This document shows positions 40,787-50,792 of a DNA stretch of 64,000 bases, piece after piece. Positions within the stretch are counted from its first letter, which is position 1. Each line of letters begins with the position of its first letter. Source of the DNA: Pseudidiomarina indica (GTDB lineage: Bacteria; Pseudomonadota; Gammaproteobacteria; Enterobacterales; Alteromonadaceae); assembly GCF_900104245.1 (NCBI RefSeq), contig NZ_FMXN01000001.1, positions 62,001 through 126,000 of the forward strand. Reading direction: 5' to 3'. The translations under genes were made by a program, and so were the position numbers. The notes under the pieces are model-generated. The model had not been told where the DNA came from. It saw only the letters and a list, made by a program, of their open reading frames with translations, and did not search any database.

Positions 40787-42613
40787 ATGTTTCGTTGGTT
40801 TGAACAACGTCTGAACCCATTTCCAGATGAACAGCCACGGCAACCACCCTCCAGCTTAGTGGCATTTTGTTTGTATTACTCCAAAGGTGCTTGGCCATTT
40901 ATTTTTGTTGCCGGGTTATTAATGACGCTTATTGCCATTACCGAAGTCTGGTTATTTAGCTTTATTGGGAACTTGGTGGATTGGTTGTCAGAGCAAAGTC
41001 GCACCACCTTTGTGGACGACCAGCTGTGGTACTTAATCGGGATGGCGGCGGTGGTGTTAATCGGGCTGCCGTTGCTGGTGATTGGTCATTCCTTTATTAC
41101 CTACCAAAGCTTGCTGGGAAATTATCCCATGCGAATTCGTTGGTTAGTGCATCAATATTTACTGAATCAATCGGTCACCTTCTATCAGGATGAATTTGCC
41201 GGACGCATCGCAACGAAAGTCATGCAAACAGCATTGGCCGTACGCGAATGCGTGATCAAACTGTTTGATGTGTTGAACTACGTTTCCGTCTATTTCATTG
41301 GTACGGTCATCATTATTGGCACGGCGGATTGGCGACTGGCGATTCCGCTGGTGATTTGGCTGGTATTTTACATTGTGTTATTGCGCTACTTTGTGCCGCG
41401 ATTAGGGCAGGTGGCAGCGCAGCAAGCGGACGCTCGCTCGGTGATGACTGGGCGAATTGTGGATAGCTATACCAATATCCAGACAGTAAAACTGTTTTCT
41501 CACGCGCAGCGAGAGCTCGATTTTGCCAAAGAAGGCATGGATGGCTTTTTAGGCACGGTTTACCGCCAAATGCGATTGGTCACAAAGCTCTATACCTGCT
41601 TGTACTTGTTGAACTCGCTGTTGCTGTTTAGCGTGGCGGCCACGGCAATTTATTTGTGGGTCGGCGATTTAATTTCGGTGGGCGCCATTGCGGTGGCACT
41701 CAGCTTAGTGCTGCGGTTATGGGGCATGAGCCAGTGGATTATGTGGGAAATCTCGGCCCTGTTTGAAAACATTGGGACGGTGCAAGACGGCATTAAAACC
41801 GTGGCGGTGCCGCAAGCAATTCAAGATGCGCCAAATGCTCAGCCGTTGGTTGTTAGGCAAGGAGCCATTGAATTCAAAGACATTAACTTTGCTTATCATG
41901 ACGATCAGCCGATCCTTCGGCAATTAAATCTCACCATTCAACCGGGTGAAAAAATTGGGTTAGTGGGGCGCTCAGGGGCGGGTAAATCCACCTTAGTGAA
42001 TTTGTTATTGCGGTTTTACGAATTAACGGATGGCAAAATCACCATTGACGGACAAGACATTGCGACGGTGACCCAAGACAGCCTGCGGCAGAATATTGGC
42101 ATGGTGACGCAAGATACCTCACTGCTGCATCGTTCTGTGCGTGGTAATATTGCTTATGGTCGGCCGGATGCCACCCAAGCGATGATTGAGCAAGCGGCAC
42201 GCCGAGCCGAAGCAGAAACCTTTATTGCACAATTAGAGGACGCAGAAGGAAGACGTGGCTATGATGTGCATGTGGGCGAGCGGGGCGTGAAACTTTCTGG
42301 GGGGCAGCGCCAGCGGATTGCGATTGCGCGCGTCATGTTAAAAGATGCGCCCATTCTCATTCTCGATGAGGCCACTTCGGCGTTGGACTCAGAAGTTGAA
42401 GCAGCGATTCAGGAAAACCTGTATCGGCTGATGGAAGGTAAAACCGTGATTGCAATTGCCCACCGATTGTCGACCATTGCTGCCATGGATCGCTTGGTGG
42501 TGATGGATCAGGGGCAAATTGTTGAGCAAGGCACTCACGACGAATTACTTGCCCAAGGTGGGCTCTATGCGCAGCTGTGGGCACGTCAGTCGGGTGGCTT
42601 TTTGGCGGAATAA
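40787..42613 (+). CDS. ABC exporter, fused permease and ATPase
   Basis: Half-transporter of the MsbA/Lipid-MDR type, 608 residues. Six membrane helices fill residues 30-310; the ATPase domain follows with Walker A GRSGAGKST near 395, ABC signature LSGGQRQRIAIARVM near 505, Walker B ILILDEATSALD and the switch histidine in AIAHRLST. TAAGGA 7 bases before ATG 40787 sets the start. The substrate is unknown; MsbA itself is unlikely because lpxK is not linked. The DUF2868 gene starts 2 bases after the stop. Confidence 0.92.
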   Translation: MFRWFEQRLNPFPDEQPRQPPSSLVAFCLYYSKGAWPFIFVAGLLMTLIAITEVWLFSFIGNLVDWLSEQSRTTFVDDQLWYLIGMAAVVLIGLPLLVIGHSFITYQSLLGNYPMRIRWLVHQYLLNQSVTFYQDEFAGRIATKVMQTALAVRECVIKLFDVLNYVSVYFIGTVIIIGTADWRLAIPLVIWLVFYIVLLRYFVPRLGQVAAQQADARSVMTGRIVDSYTNIQTVKLFSHAQRELDFAKEGMDGFLGTVYRQMRLVTKLYTCLYLLNSLLLFSVAATAIYLWVGDLISVGAIAVALSLVLRLWGMSQWIMWEISALFENIGTVQDGIKTVAVPQAIQDAPNAQPLVVRQGAIEFKDINFAYHDDQPILRQLNLTIQPGEKIGLVGRSGAGKSTLVNLLLRFYELTDGKITIDGQDIATVTQDSLRQNIGMVTQDTSLLHRSVRGNIAYGRPDATQAMIEQAARRAEAETFIAQLEDAEGRRGYDVHVGERGVKLSGGQRQRIAIARVMLKDAPILILDEATSALDSEVEAAIQENLYRLMEGKTVIAIAHRLSTIAAMDRLVVMDQGQIVEQGTHDELLAQGGLYAQLWARQSGGFLAE

Positions 42614-42615
42614 GC

Positions 42616-43941
42616 ATGACGAACTGGTTTCAGCGTTTTAATCGTGTTTGGTTAGTGGAAGTGGTGCGGCGCTATGAGTTAGAGCATGGCACCCTGCATG
42701 ATGAGTCCATTAACCAGACCGCTTGGGCACCAACACAGCTGACCGAACGACTTGCCGTGCGCGCTGAACTGCTTGCGGAGAAACTGGGCCTTGCTCGCAC
42801 CGCCCAACAGTGGCAACAGCTTTACCGGATGGTGTGGGGAGCTTTGTTGTTGCTGGCCGTGGTGAGTGCGGTGGCGATCGTGCGCAGCGCCTTGGTCATT
42901 CAGCAACCCATTTCATTAAGTTATGCGTTATTGGTGTTATTGGGATTGCAACTGGCGATGTTTGTGTTGTGGTTGCTGAGCCTTCCGTTTAAATCTCATC
43001 TTAGTGCGATCGGGCGGCTGCTGCTATGGCTCTATCGCCGCTTAGGACGTGATCCTTTGCGCCAGCAACGACAGAATACGTTTCTGAGTGTGCTGAACCA
43101 GCATGGTTTAACCACGCCGCTAGCCGCAGTGCTTTCTCATGGCTACTGGTTATTGGTGATGTTGGCCGTGTGGCTGCTATTGGCCTTGCACTTAAGTACC
43201 GATGCCTATCGATTCACCTGGGCCACCACCATTCTGGCACCCAGTACGTTGCAAACGATTGTGGATAGCATTCATTGGCTGCCGCAACAATTAGGTGTTA
43301 CCGCACCTTCTATTACCGCATTATGGAATGAACCTGATGCCCGGTTGCAACTGACCGCAGGGCGTTGGTTGTTGAGTTGTGTGTTTTGGTATGGCGTGGC
43401 ATGGCGCGGGCTATGGTGGTTAGGCTCCTTGCTGGTGCTGCTGTACAAACTGCGACGGCTGCGCATTGATGTGCAGTTGCCGGGCTTCGCCGCCGCGTTG
43501 CGCCAATTGCAAGATAGCTCATCCACAACAGTGGTCGATGCTGATACTGGTACTGACGCAAGGCATGAACAGAAAACTCCCACAACCTCCTTGATAGGCG
43601 CGGGCACTCGGGTGCTAAGTTTGGATTATGAGGCAGATAGCCAATGGTTGACTGCACACCAGCAGCACCCCAACTATTTGGGAGTGATTGCGAGCCATCA
43701 CGACAAACAGCAGGTACTGGAACAGTTGCGGCATCAGCCGGTGACGCAATTAACCGTCCGGATCAACACGCAACTGTCACCGGATAGAGCTACGTTGCGT
43801 TATCTAAATCAGTTGCAGCAGTTCACGGAAGCGTTACAGGTGCATTTTGTGCAACCACAGGGCGGGGATATGACGCGACTGCAACACTGGCAGCAGCAAC
43901 TCACCACGGAGGCGATTCCATGGCAACTTCAGCCCCATTAA
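42616..43941 (+). CDS. DUF2868 membrane protein
   Basis: Protein of 441 residues with about four membrane segments between residues 70 and 290 and a cytoplasmic C-terminal domain of 140 residues. The first section (WLVEVVRRYELEHG) and membrane layout fit DUF2868, a family nearly always encoded next to a DUF3482 GTPase. ATG 42616 follows the ABC gene; the open frame further upstream is overlap. It shares 22 bases with the GTPase gene, strongly suggesting coupled translation and joint function. The role is not known. Confidence 0.82.
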   Translation: MTNWFQRFNRVWLVEVVRRYELEHGTLHDESINQTAWAPTQLTERLAVRAELLAEKLGLARTAQQWQQLYRMVWGALLLLAVVSAVAIVRSALVIQQPISLSYALLVLLGLQLAMFVLWLLSLPFKSHLSAIGRLLLWLYRRLGRDPLRQQRQNTFLSVLNQHGLTTPLAAVLSHGYWLLVMLAVWLLLALHLSTDAYRFTWATTILAPSTLQTIVDSIHWLPQQLGVTAPSITALWNEPDARLQLTAGRWLLSCVFWYGVAWRGLWWLGSLLVLLYKLRRLRIDVQLPGFAAALRQLQDSSSTTVVDADTGTDARHEQKTPTTSLIGAGTRVLSLDYEADSQWLTAHQQHPNYLGVIASHHDKQQVLEQLRHQPVTQLTVRINTQLSPDRATLRYLNQLQQFTEALQVHFVQPQGGDMTRLQHWQQQLTTEAIPWQLQPH

Positions 43942-45332
43942 AGCTTGCGGTGGTCGGTCATACCAATACCGGGAAAACATCGTTATTACGAACGCTTCTG
44001 CACGATGCACAATTTGGAGTGGTGGATTCGCGACCGAGCACCACCCGCGAGGTGATTCAAACGGATGTTAAAATTGCCCAGCAGGTGTTGCTGCAATTAT
44101 TTGATACGCCTGGGCTGGAAGCGGGAACCGACTTATACGATGCGTTAAACCAATTGACGGAGCAGCATCGCCATGATGGCCCTGCGCAAGTACAGGTATT
44201 TTTATCCTCCCCAGCAGCCAGCGAAGCGTATGAGCAAGAAGCAAAAGTTTTACGCCAGCTATTGCAGTCGGATGCTGCTTTGTACGTGATTGATGTGCGT
44301 GATCCTGTATTACCTAAGTTTCAAGATGAATTAGCGGTATTGGCGCGTTGTGGCAAGCCCATTCTGCCAATTTTGAACTTCGTGGCGCAACAACCGAACC
44401 ATCGCGCCGCCTGGCAGCAGGCATTGAATCACGTGCATCTGCATGTGCAAATTGAGTTCGATGCGGTGACCCCGCCCGTTGAAGGAGAAGAAATTCTCTG
44501 CCAGCGATTAATTGCCTTAGTGCCGGAATTTGAGCCGCAATTGCAGGCCTTCGCCCAGGCGCGCCAGCAGCAACGACAGCAACGATGGCTCGTCGGGTCG
44601 CAGCAGATTGCCGAATTATTAGTGGATGTCGCCGCGTACCAGTATCGGGTGCAAGGCCACGAAACGAGCGAAGAACATCACGAATTCCTGATGCGCCAAG
44701 TGCAGGAGCGGGTCAAACAGCGCGAGCAACAATGTGTGCAGGAATTGCTTGCCTTGTATGCGTTTGAATTAACCGCCGTTGAATTACCCCAATTGAATCG
44801 TCAAACCGGTCAATGGCGTGATGACTTATTTGCGGCGCAAACATTTGCTGATTTTGGGATCAAAACTGGGCTAGGGCTGGGCAGTGGCGCAGCGATGGGC
44901 GCAGGCGTCGACGTGCTTGTTGGGGGCCTGAGCTTAGGTGCCGGTACGGCGATCGGAGCCTTGGTGGGAGGCGTCTGGCAAGGCTGGAATCATTACGGCA
45001 AACGCTTAGTCGGCCACTTGAAAGGGGAACGTGAGCTCATTGTTGAGGATAAGGTGTTGCAGTTGCTGTGCTTGCGGCAATTGGCGCTGATCCAACAGCT
45101 GGCGCAACGAGGGCACGGAGCCCAACACATTGTGCAGGTGGCAGATGCCCAGCCGCTGCAGCAAGAATGGTTGCGGCAGGTGCTCCAACTGTTGCATAAA
45201 GCACGGAAAAAACCGTATTGGTCGAGCATGGTTCCTGCGCAATTTGTGGTCGGCAAAGAACGGCATCAATGCGTTACTAAACTCCAGCAGCTCCTGCAGG
45301 ACAATGTAAAGTTTTTATTAATTCGCAATTGA
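43920..45332 (+). CDS. DUF3482 GTPase (Era-like)
   Basis: GTP-binding protein of 470 residues. G1 is VGHTNTGKTSLLRTL near residue 12, G2 is the STTREV threonine, G3 is LFDTPGLEAG, and a G4-like PILNFV segment follows. The C-terminal half contains a glycine-rich hydrophobic stretch (TGLGLGSGAAMGAGVDVLVGGLSLGAGTAIGALVGG split over about 36 residues), likely membrane-inserting. It pairs with the upstream DUF2868 gene. Function is not established. Confidence 0.85.
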   Translation: MATSAPLKLAVVGHTNTGKTSLLRTLLHDAQFGVVDSRPSTTREVIQTDVKIAQQVLLQLFDTPGLEAGTDLYDALNQLTEQHRHDGPAQVQVFLSSPAASEAYEQEAKVLRQLLQSDAALYVIDVRDPVLPKFQDELAVLARCGKPILPILNFVAQQPNHRAAWQQALNHVHLHVQIEFDAVTPPVEGEEILCQRLIALVPEFEPQLQAFAQARQQQRQQRWLVGSQQIAELLVDVAAYQYRVQGHETSEEHHEFLMRQVQERVKQREQQCVQELLALYAFELTAVELPQLNRQTGQWRDDLFAAQTFADFGIKTGLGLGSGAAMGAGVDVLVGGLSLGAGTAIGALVGGVWQGWNHYGKRLVGHLKGERELIVEDKVLQLLCLRQLALIQQLAQRGHGAQHIVQVADAQPLQQEWLRQVLQLLHKARKKPYWSSMVPAQFVVGKERHQCVTKLQQLLQDNVKFLLIRN

Positions 45333-45333
45333 C

Positions 45334-45352
45334 AATGAGAATCATTCTCATT
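45334..45352. promoter_or_regulatory. Fur box
   Basis: AATGAGAATCATTCTCATT is a perfect 9-1-9 palindrome matching the 19-bp Fur-box layout. It begins one base after the GTPase stop codon and about 35 bases before the lipoprotein start, where it would cover the promoter. Iron-dependent repression of the three genes that follow is inferred. Confidence 0.85.
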
Positions 45353-45387
45353 ACGATCTGAGCCCTTATTACAAGGGGGGAATGATC

Positions 45388-48087
45388 GTGCTTAAAAAAT
45401 CATTAATACAGTGGCTCATCATCGCAACCAGTGTGCTATTAGTGGCATGTGGGGGCAGTGATGAGGATGAGGTTGAACAGGTTGTATTGAATGTCACTCT
45501 TGCGCAGGGCAGCTCCTGGCAGCAAGATTTAGACTTAGGGAATTTTGCGGCGATTATCAGCGCACCAAAGCATGGGGTGTTATCGCTGAATAATAACCGT
45601 GTGAGTTATGTGCCTTATCAATCCTATCGCGGCACCGACCAAGCGCGGATTGAAGGCAGTCGTAATGTTTATACCATTCAATTTACGGTGACTGCGGTTA
45701 ACCAGCCACCGATCCTACAAAATACCGAAATTGAAGTGGTCGCGAGTCGCGAAATTACCGGTCACTTGGTCGTCTATGATCAAGATAATGACCCCATTCA
45801 ATTCGAGCTGGTTACCCCGCCTGAGAGTGGTGAGTTTGAGCTTCATCAGGACGGTCGCTTTCGTTATCTTTTGGATGATTTGATTTTACCCAACGCGACT
45901 TTTACCGTGAGCCTGAGCGATGGCGTGAATCAGCCCGTGATTGAAGACGTGCTACTGTTGCCGGCTTACACCACCAATGAAGAGAAAGCGGCGTACTACT
46001 ACTTTTCAAACGCTTCACATTTATCGGCCAGTGAACGTCGGCTCGCTGAGATTCAGTCATCGTTGGATACGGAAACAGCGTATCAAAGTGTTGCCTTGGG
46101 CTATGTTGGCGCAAGCTTAGACGATGAAGTGCAGCGCATTCTAACCAATTACATTCAGTCGCAGGCGGAACAAGCGAATACCTTGAAAGCCTTAGCCAAT
46201 GCCTATGACGAGCGCAATGAAAGTGATAAAGCAGCCCAATTTCGTCAGCTTGCGTTAGAAACCCACGTTCAAATGGTGCTGGATAATGGCATCGAGAACA
46301 TGGTCAACGCAGATGGGCGTTATTATTTAGGCTTATTGCGGGATGCATTAGCGGCGCAGGATGATGTTCTTGCCAATCGTATTATTCACCAAGTGAACCT
46401 TTATTTGGATGCATTAGCTGGCGGCGTGTATAAAAATGCCATTGGGTTTATTGCCCAAACGGCTCGCACCAACTCCGTTGAATTGGCCTCGGCTTACTTG
46501 AAAAGTGGGGATCAAGAGCTGCTCGAGCAAGCCATCGAAAACCTCGATATTATGGCGCGTGCTGCCGCATCGGCAGGGTACCAAGAGTTTTCAAATCGCC
46601 CAACGCACTATCGGTTAGCGCCGTTATACTATGTTTGGGCGGCCGAGCAGTATTTCTACATTGGCGAAATTGACAAGGCGAAACACGCCTTAGCTGAAAC
46701 TTTAGCGTACTACGGTCCGGTGGATTATGATCCAAACTTGGTGTTGCCAGCGAAAAACTTTGCTGAAAACACCGTGGATCAATATCGTGCGCCGCTGACC
46801 GAAGCATCGGCTCTGTTCTCAGCGTTATATCCGAACTCGGCAAACTATCCGCAGCAGATTTTAGCCACCTACGGAACCGCTCGAGAGCAGGAAAGTGCAG
46901 AGCGTAGCGTGCAAGCCATGACGTATTTTCTGCGGGTATTGAACGATGGCACGGGAACCAACGCCATCGAACAAGTATTGGCTGATATGGCGACCGCCTA
47001 CGGCAGCAATCCGCGCACCTTCGTATCAGAAATTATTGAATCATCGGAGCAATTCCCGAAACTTGCCGCCTTGTTGTGGCGTTACAATCGTCAAGATGAA
47101 GCCCGAGTTGCTTACCAATATGCTCTCGACATAGTCGCTTCGGATGCCTATGCCCAACAAAACGCGAACACCCCAGCGTTCTACACCGGGAATAATGGCT
47201 GTTTTAGAATTGTGAACCGCATTTTGGGGAATAACGACGTGGCCTTTGCCCAGCAAGCAGCGAATCAATGTGCCGGCTTGTTGAATCATGTTTCTTCGAA
47301 CCATTTCGCGCATTTAAGCAATGTGATCAAAATGCAACATGCGGTCGGCCAATCGAACTTAGCGGAACCATTGTTTATGCAGGCAAGTGCGGTGATTGAA
47401 ACCGAACTCACTACCGAAATCAGTCAAGCCAATGCCTGGTTTGATCTTGCGAAGCTGAGCGCCAATGCGAAACGCTACCATGAAGTTTTAGCTTATGTGG
47501 AGCAGGGCTTTGCGCAGCTGAACGAAGCCCCAAGAGTGACAGTGAATGAGTTCAAAGGGGTGCTGACGGCGCTGGATAAAATCATGTCGATTAGCACGAG
47601 CACGACGGTTTATGAGCCGGCCGTTGCGGTGTTAACAGAATTACGCAGCCATGCGTATAACGACAGTCAATATCAGACCTTGCTGACGGATATTCAAGCA
47701 CCTCTCAATACCTTGCTTACCACCTTAGATAGTGAGTTAAAGCAACGTCCAGTAGTGGAGCAGGGTGACTTGATTTTCGATTTAGTCGAAGCCTTGGCGC
47801 AAGTTCGCCACTACACCTTGGCGGAACAAACCATTCAAGCTCTGGATATCGGTACAGCCGAGAAGTTTGCAAGCCTTGCCGTGCTATCCGAGCTCCAAGC
47901 CTTGCAAGATGATTTCCCAGCGAGCCCTATTGCGACCGTGGATACGGACCAAGACGGCAAAGCGAACTTCTTTGCCATTGCAGCGACCCCAGAGCAGTTG
48001 GCAAATACCGATATTGAATTAGATGATGACGCAGATGGTGATGGAGTTGCTGATGAAGAAGATCCGCAGCCACTTGGCTCCCTATAA
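45388..48087 (+). CDS. Large Fur-controlled lipoprotein with Ca-binding-like tail
   Basis: Lipoprotein of 899 residues, lipobox LLVAC near residue 20. Residues 30-190 look like two beta-sandwich (cadherin/VCBS-like) domains: NQPPILQNTEIEV and DQDNDPIQFELV are typical. Residues 200-850 are helical and TPR-like. The C-terminus has Asp-rich repeats DTDQDGKANF and DDDADGDGVADEEDPQP, like thrombospondin type-3 calcium sites. GTG 45388 is spaced better from AAGGGGGG than ATG 45382. It lies behind a Fur box and overlaps the TonB receptor gene. No family with known function is recognised. Confidence 0.8.
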   Translation: MLKKSLIQWLIIATSVLLVACGGSDEDEVEQVVLNVTLAQGSSWQQDLDLGNFAAIISAPKHGVLSLNNNRVSYVPYQSYRGTDQARIEGSRNVYTIQFTVTAVNQPPILQNTEIEVVASREITGHLVVYDQDNDPIQFELVTPPESGEFELHQDGRFRYLLDDLILPNATFTVSLSDGVNQPVIEDVLLLPAYTTNEEKAAYYYFSNASHLSASERRLAEIQSSLDTETAYQSVALGYVGASLDDEVQRILTNYIQSQAEQANTLKALANAYDERNESDKAAQFRQLALETHVQMVLDNGIENMVNADGRYYLGLLRDALAAQDDVLANRIIHQVNLYLDALAGGVYKNAIGFIAQTARTNSVELASAYLKSGDQELLEQAIENLDIMARAAASAGYQEFSNRPTHYRLAPLYYVWAAEQYFYIGEIDKAKHALAETLAYYGPVDYDPNLVLPAKNFAENTVDQYRAPLTEASALFSALYPNSANYPQQILATYGTAREQESAERSVQAMTYFLRVLNDGTGTNAIEQVLADMATAYGSNPRTFVSEIIESSEQFPKLAALLWRYNRQDEARVAYQYALDIVASDAYAQQNANTPAFYTGNNGCFRIVNRILGNNDVAFAQQAANQCAGLLNHVSSNHFAHLSNVIKMQHAVGQSNLAEPLFMQASAVIETELTTEISQANAWFDLAKLSANAKRYHEVLAYVEQGFAQLNEAPRVTVNEFKGVLTALDKIMSISTSTTVYEPAVAVLTELRSHAYNDSQYQTLLTDIQAPLNTLLTTLDSELKQRPVVEQGDLIFDLVEALAQVRHYTLAEQTIQALDIGTAEKFASLAVLSELQALQDDFPASPIATVDTDQDGKANFFAIAATPEQLANTDIELDDDADGDGVADEEDPQPLGSL

Positions 48088-50792
48088 TTATCTGCGAATG
48101 CTGATTCGTTTAAGCTTATCGTTACCGCTATTAGCGGTAGCGGCAAGTAGCCAGGCCTCCGTCTCCCTCGATAAGGAGACGGCGGCTGTTCGTGACGGGG
48201 CGGGCGAACAGGTCGAGCAAAAAGATGATGCAGAGAAAACTGCCAAGGGTAAAAAGAAGCACCGGGCAATGGAGCGTATCAGTGTTTATGGTCGGCGGTG
48301 GCTCCCACAAACGCATCGGGCGGAAGGCAGCTATACGTTGAATCGTGAGTTCATTGATAACGCATTAAAAGGCAATGGCAACATCACCGATATGTTGCTG
48401 TTTTTACCTGGTGTTCAGGGTTCTGAAGACGCATTGGACGTGAATCAGCAGGCTGAAATCCGAAGCAAACTCATTTCTATTTCTGGGGCGCAGCCTTGGC
48501 AGACCTCCTTTTTGTTAGATGGGGTGAGCAACAACTCCATGCTTGACCCGGGGAGTTTTAGTCGCTCAGTGACCGCTCAGAACGATGTGCAGGGGCACCC
48601 AGAAGCAAGCTTTATTAACCAAGAACTGATTGAATCAGTGACCGTGTATGACAGCAATATACCTGCTCGTTATGGTTCTTTTGGTGGCGGCGTGGTGGAC
48701 ATGCAACTCCGTGAACCCACGCGTAAACCACGTTTCAGCGTGAATTATCGGCGCTCCCACAGTGATTGGGGCAGCTATCGTTATCTCGATTTGCGTGAGT
48801 ACAATGAGGATGCCGAAGCATCCGCAAAAGATGTGAATTGGCCCGAAGAACCCAACTTCACTAAAGAAACGATCAGTTTTACGGCCAGCGCGCCCATCAC
48901 TAAGAAGCAGTCTGTGACGCTCTCCGTGGCGCGTACGACGTCCACTATTACGGATATCTCCTTACAAGATGCCGTCGAAACCGACCGCGAATCGATAAGT
49001 ATGGCAGCAACCTATGTGATTGATGATTGGCTGGTGGACCGCATTCGGATTCAAGCCAGTCATGCGCCTTATACGGGGCGTCACATTCTATCGAACGTCT
49101 GGAACTCAAACTTTGAGCTAAAGGGCGGTGGGCAGCGTTTGTCCTTACAATTAGAGGACACCCTGTGGGGCGGGGAATGGAACGCAACCCTGGCCTATAA
49201 CCGCAGCGAGAATAGCCGCAAGGCACCGGGGGTATTTCTACCTTGGATTCGGGCGAAAGGGAAAGAATGGGGCATCGATAGCGGCGAACCGCCATTAAGC
49301 GTGGAAGGTGGCTATGGTGACCTAGAGAAAACTCAGCAGAGCTGGTTAGCGCGAGGCCATTTGACGCTGCCATTAGGCATGAATTGGGGGGCCGAACATC
49401 AGTTAGAAGTTGGGGGAGCACTCCAGTATCTCGAGGTGCAACGTGAACGCCCAGAAGCGACCGCAATCTATTCATCGGCATTTCGTGATGCCAATTTAAA
49501 CTGTCAGGGGCAATCGCTGGACTGTATTGAACAGCAGTACGCCATGCCGTTGGATGAGTTGGCTCTTGAGTTAGGGGGCACCATTGACTTTACCAACCCC
49601 GAGCATGTGCAAGCATACTTAGATAACTTGTTAGCGCGAGGGCAATTCTTCCGCTATCGTCGCATTTATCTGGAAGAGTTTATCGACGTTGGGCTGTATC
49701 AAACGGATCTCTACGCTGAATATAGCGCACAGTGGGACCGCGTTGATCTCAGTTTGGGGGCGCGGTTGGACTATGATGACTTTTTAGGAAATCTGAATCC
49801 TTCTTTTAGAAGTCGTATTAGTATTGATGTGTTTGGCGATGATCGCACTCGTATTCATAGTGGTCTTAATCGGTATTACGCGACCAATTTATTGACCTAT
49901 AAGTTGCGTGAAGGGCAGCGACCCTATCTGACTCAGTACCGATTAATGCAGGACGGAAAGGTAGGGGATTGGGTTACTTCTTCCGCTGCTGCTCGTTTTA
50001 CCTATCGTTTTGACGACGTTAAAACACCTTATTCGGATGAGGTGGTATTTGGGGTGAAACAGCGCGTGTTCGATCATGGCTTAGTGAGCTTGAACTATGT
50101 GTATCGCCAAAGTCACGATCAGATCACCCGGGGTGAGTCAGAACTCATTGATGGCATTACCCACCTTTATCAGACCAACGAAGGTGAAAGTAAGCATCAA
50201 CGGGTGTCATTGTCATACACTCATGCATGGCGCAAACATGCCCTGAATTTTAATGTGAACTACACCGAAAATACCTCATCCGCGGAATCCTACGACAACA
50301 CGGTGCTGAATGTGCCAGAGGATGAATTGGTGGTACTGCGTGACTTAAACGGCAATCACCGTTTAGTGAGCTATGACGATTTAACGCGTCGCCAACTCGA
50401 TTTTAGTCGCCCACTTACCGCCAACTTGGTCTGGAATGCTCAATGGGGACGTCAATTAAATACAACGTTAACAGCTAATTATGTGAACCGATTTGATACG
50501 GTTGTTGACTTGGGCATGCAGTATGAAGTGGATCGTAGCGATTTAATTCTGTGCCCGCAGTGCGATATTAATCAATTAACCTACCCGCTTGTTCAGCGAA
50601 ACAGAAAAACCGGGACGTGTGTTATTTGGTGGGCGAGTGGCGTATGAAATTCCAGTCTCCCAAAAGTTGGATTTAGGGGTCAACCTTGAAATCAGTAACC
50701 TCTTTAATCAACGGACGTATGCGGTCAGTGAAGGAATGGCCGGCATTGAAGTGGGTCGTGAGTTTTGGTTAGGTGTGCAATTAAAATGGTAA
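48053..50792 (+). pseudogene. TonB-dependent receptor broken by a one-base frameshift near the 3' end
   Basis: Outer-membrane receptor with signal peptide (SLPLLAVAASSQA), a TonB-box-like ERISVYG stretch, a plug domain (LLFLPGVQG..., SFLLDGVSNN, ARYGSFGGGVVDM) and a beta-barrel. The first frame ends at 50647 with un-barrel-like residues. The next frame (plus one) from about 50580 to 50792 encodes the expected barrel end: GGRVAYEIPV, EISNLFNQRTY and final FWLGVQLKW. Removing one C from CCC at 50584-50586 would join them. ATG 48053 has GGAG at 48043; ATG 48098 is another choice. The peroxidase ATG overlaps the true stop. Confidence 0.78.

Noticed and set aside
45388-48087. The large lipoprotein as a rhombosortase substrate
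   Set aside because: Its C-terminus is Asp-rich and hydrophilic, without a Gly-Gly motif, membrane helix or basic tail.
50577-50647. Programmed frameshifting in the TonB receptor
   Set aside because: No slippery heptamer with a following pseudoknot is evident, and such recoding is not known in TonB receptors; a mutation or sequencing error is simpler.
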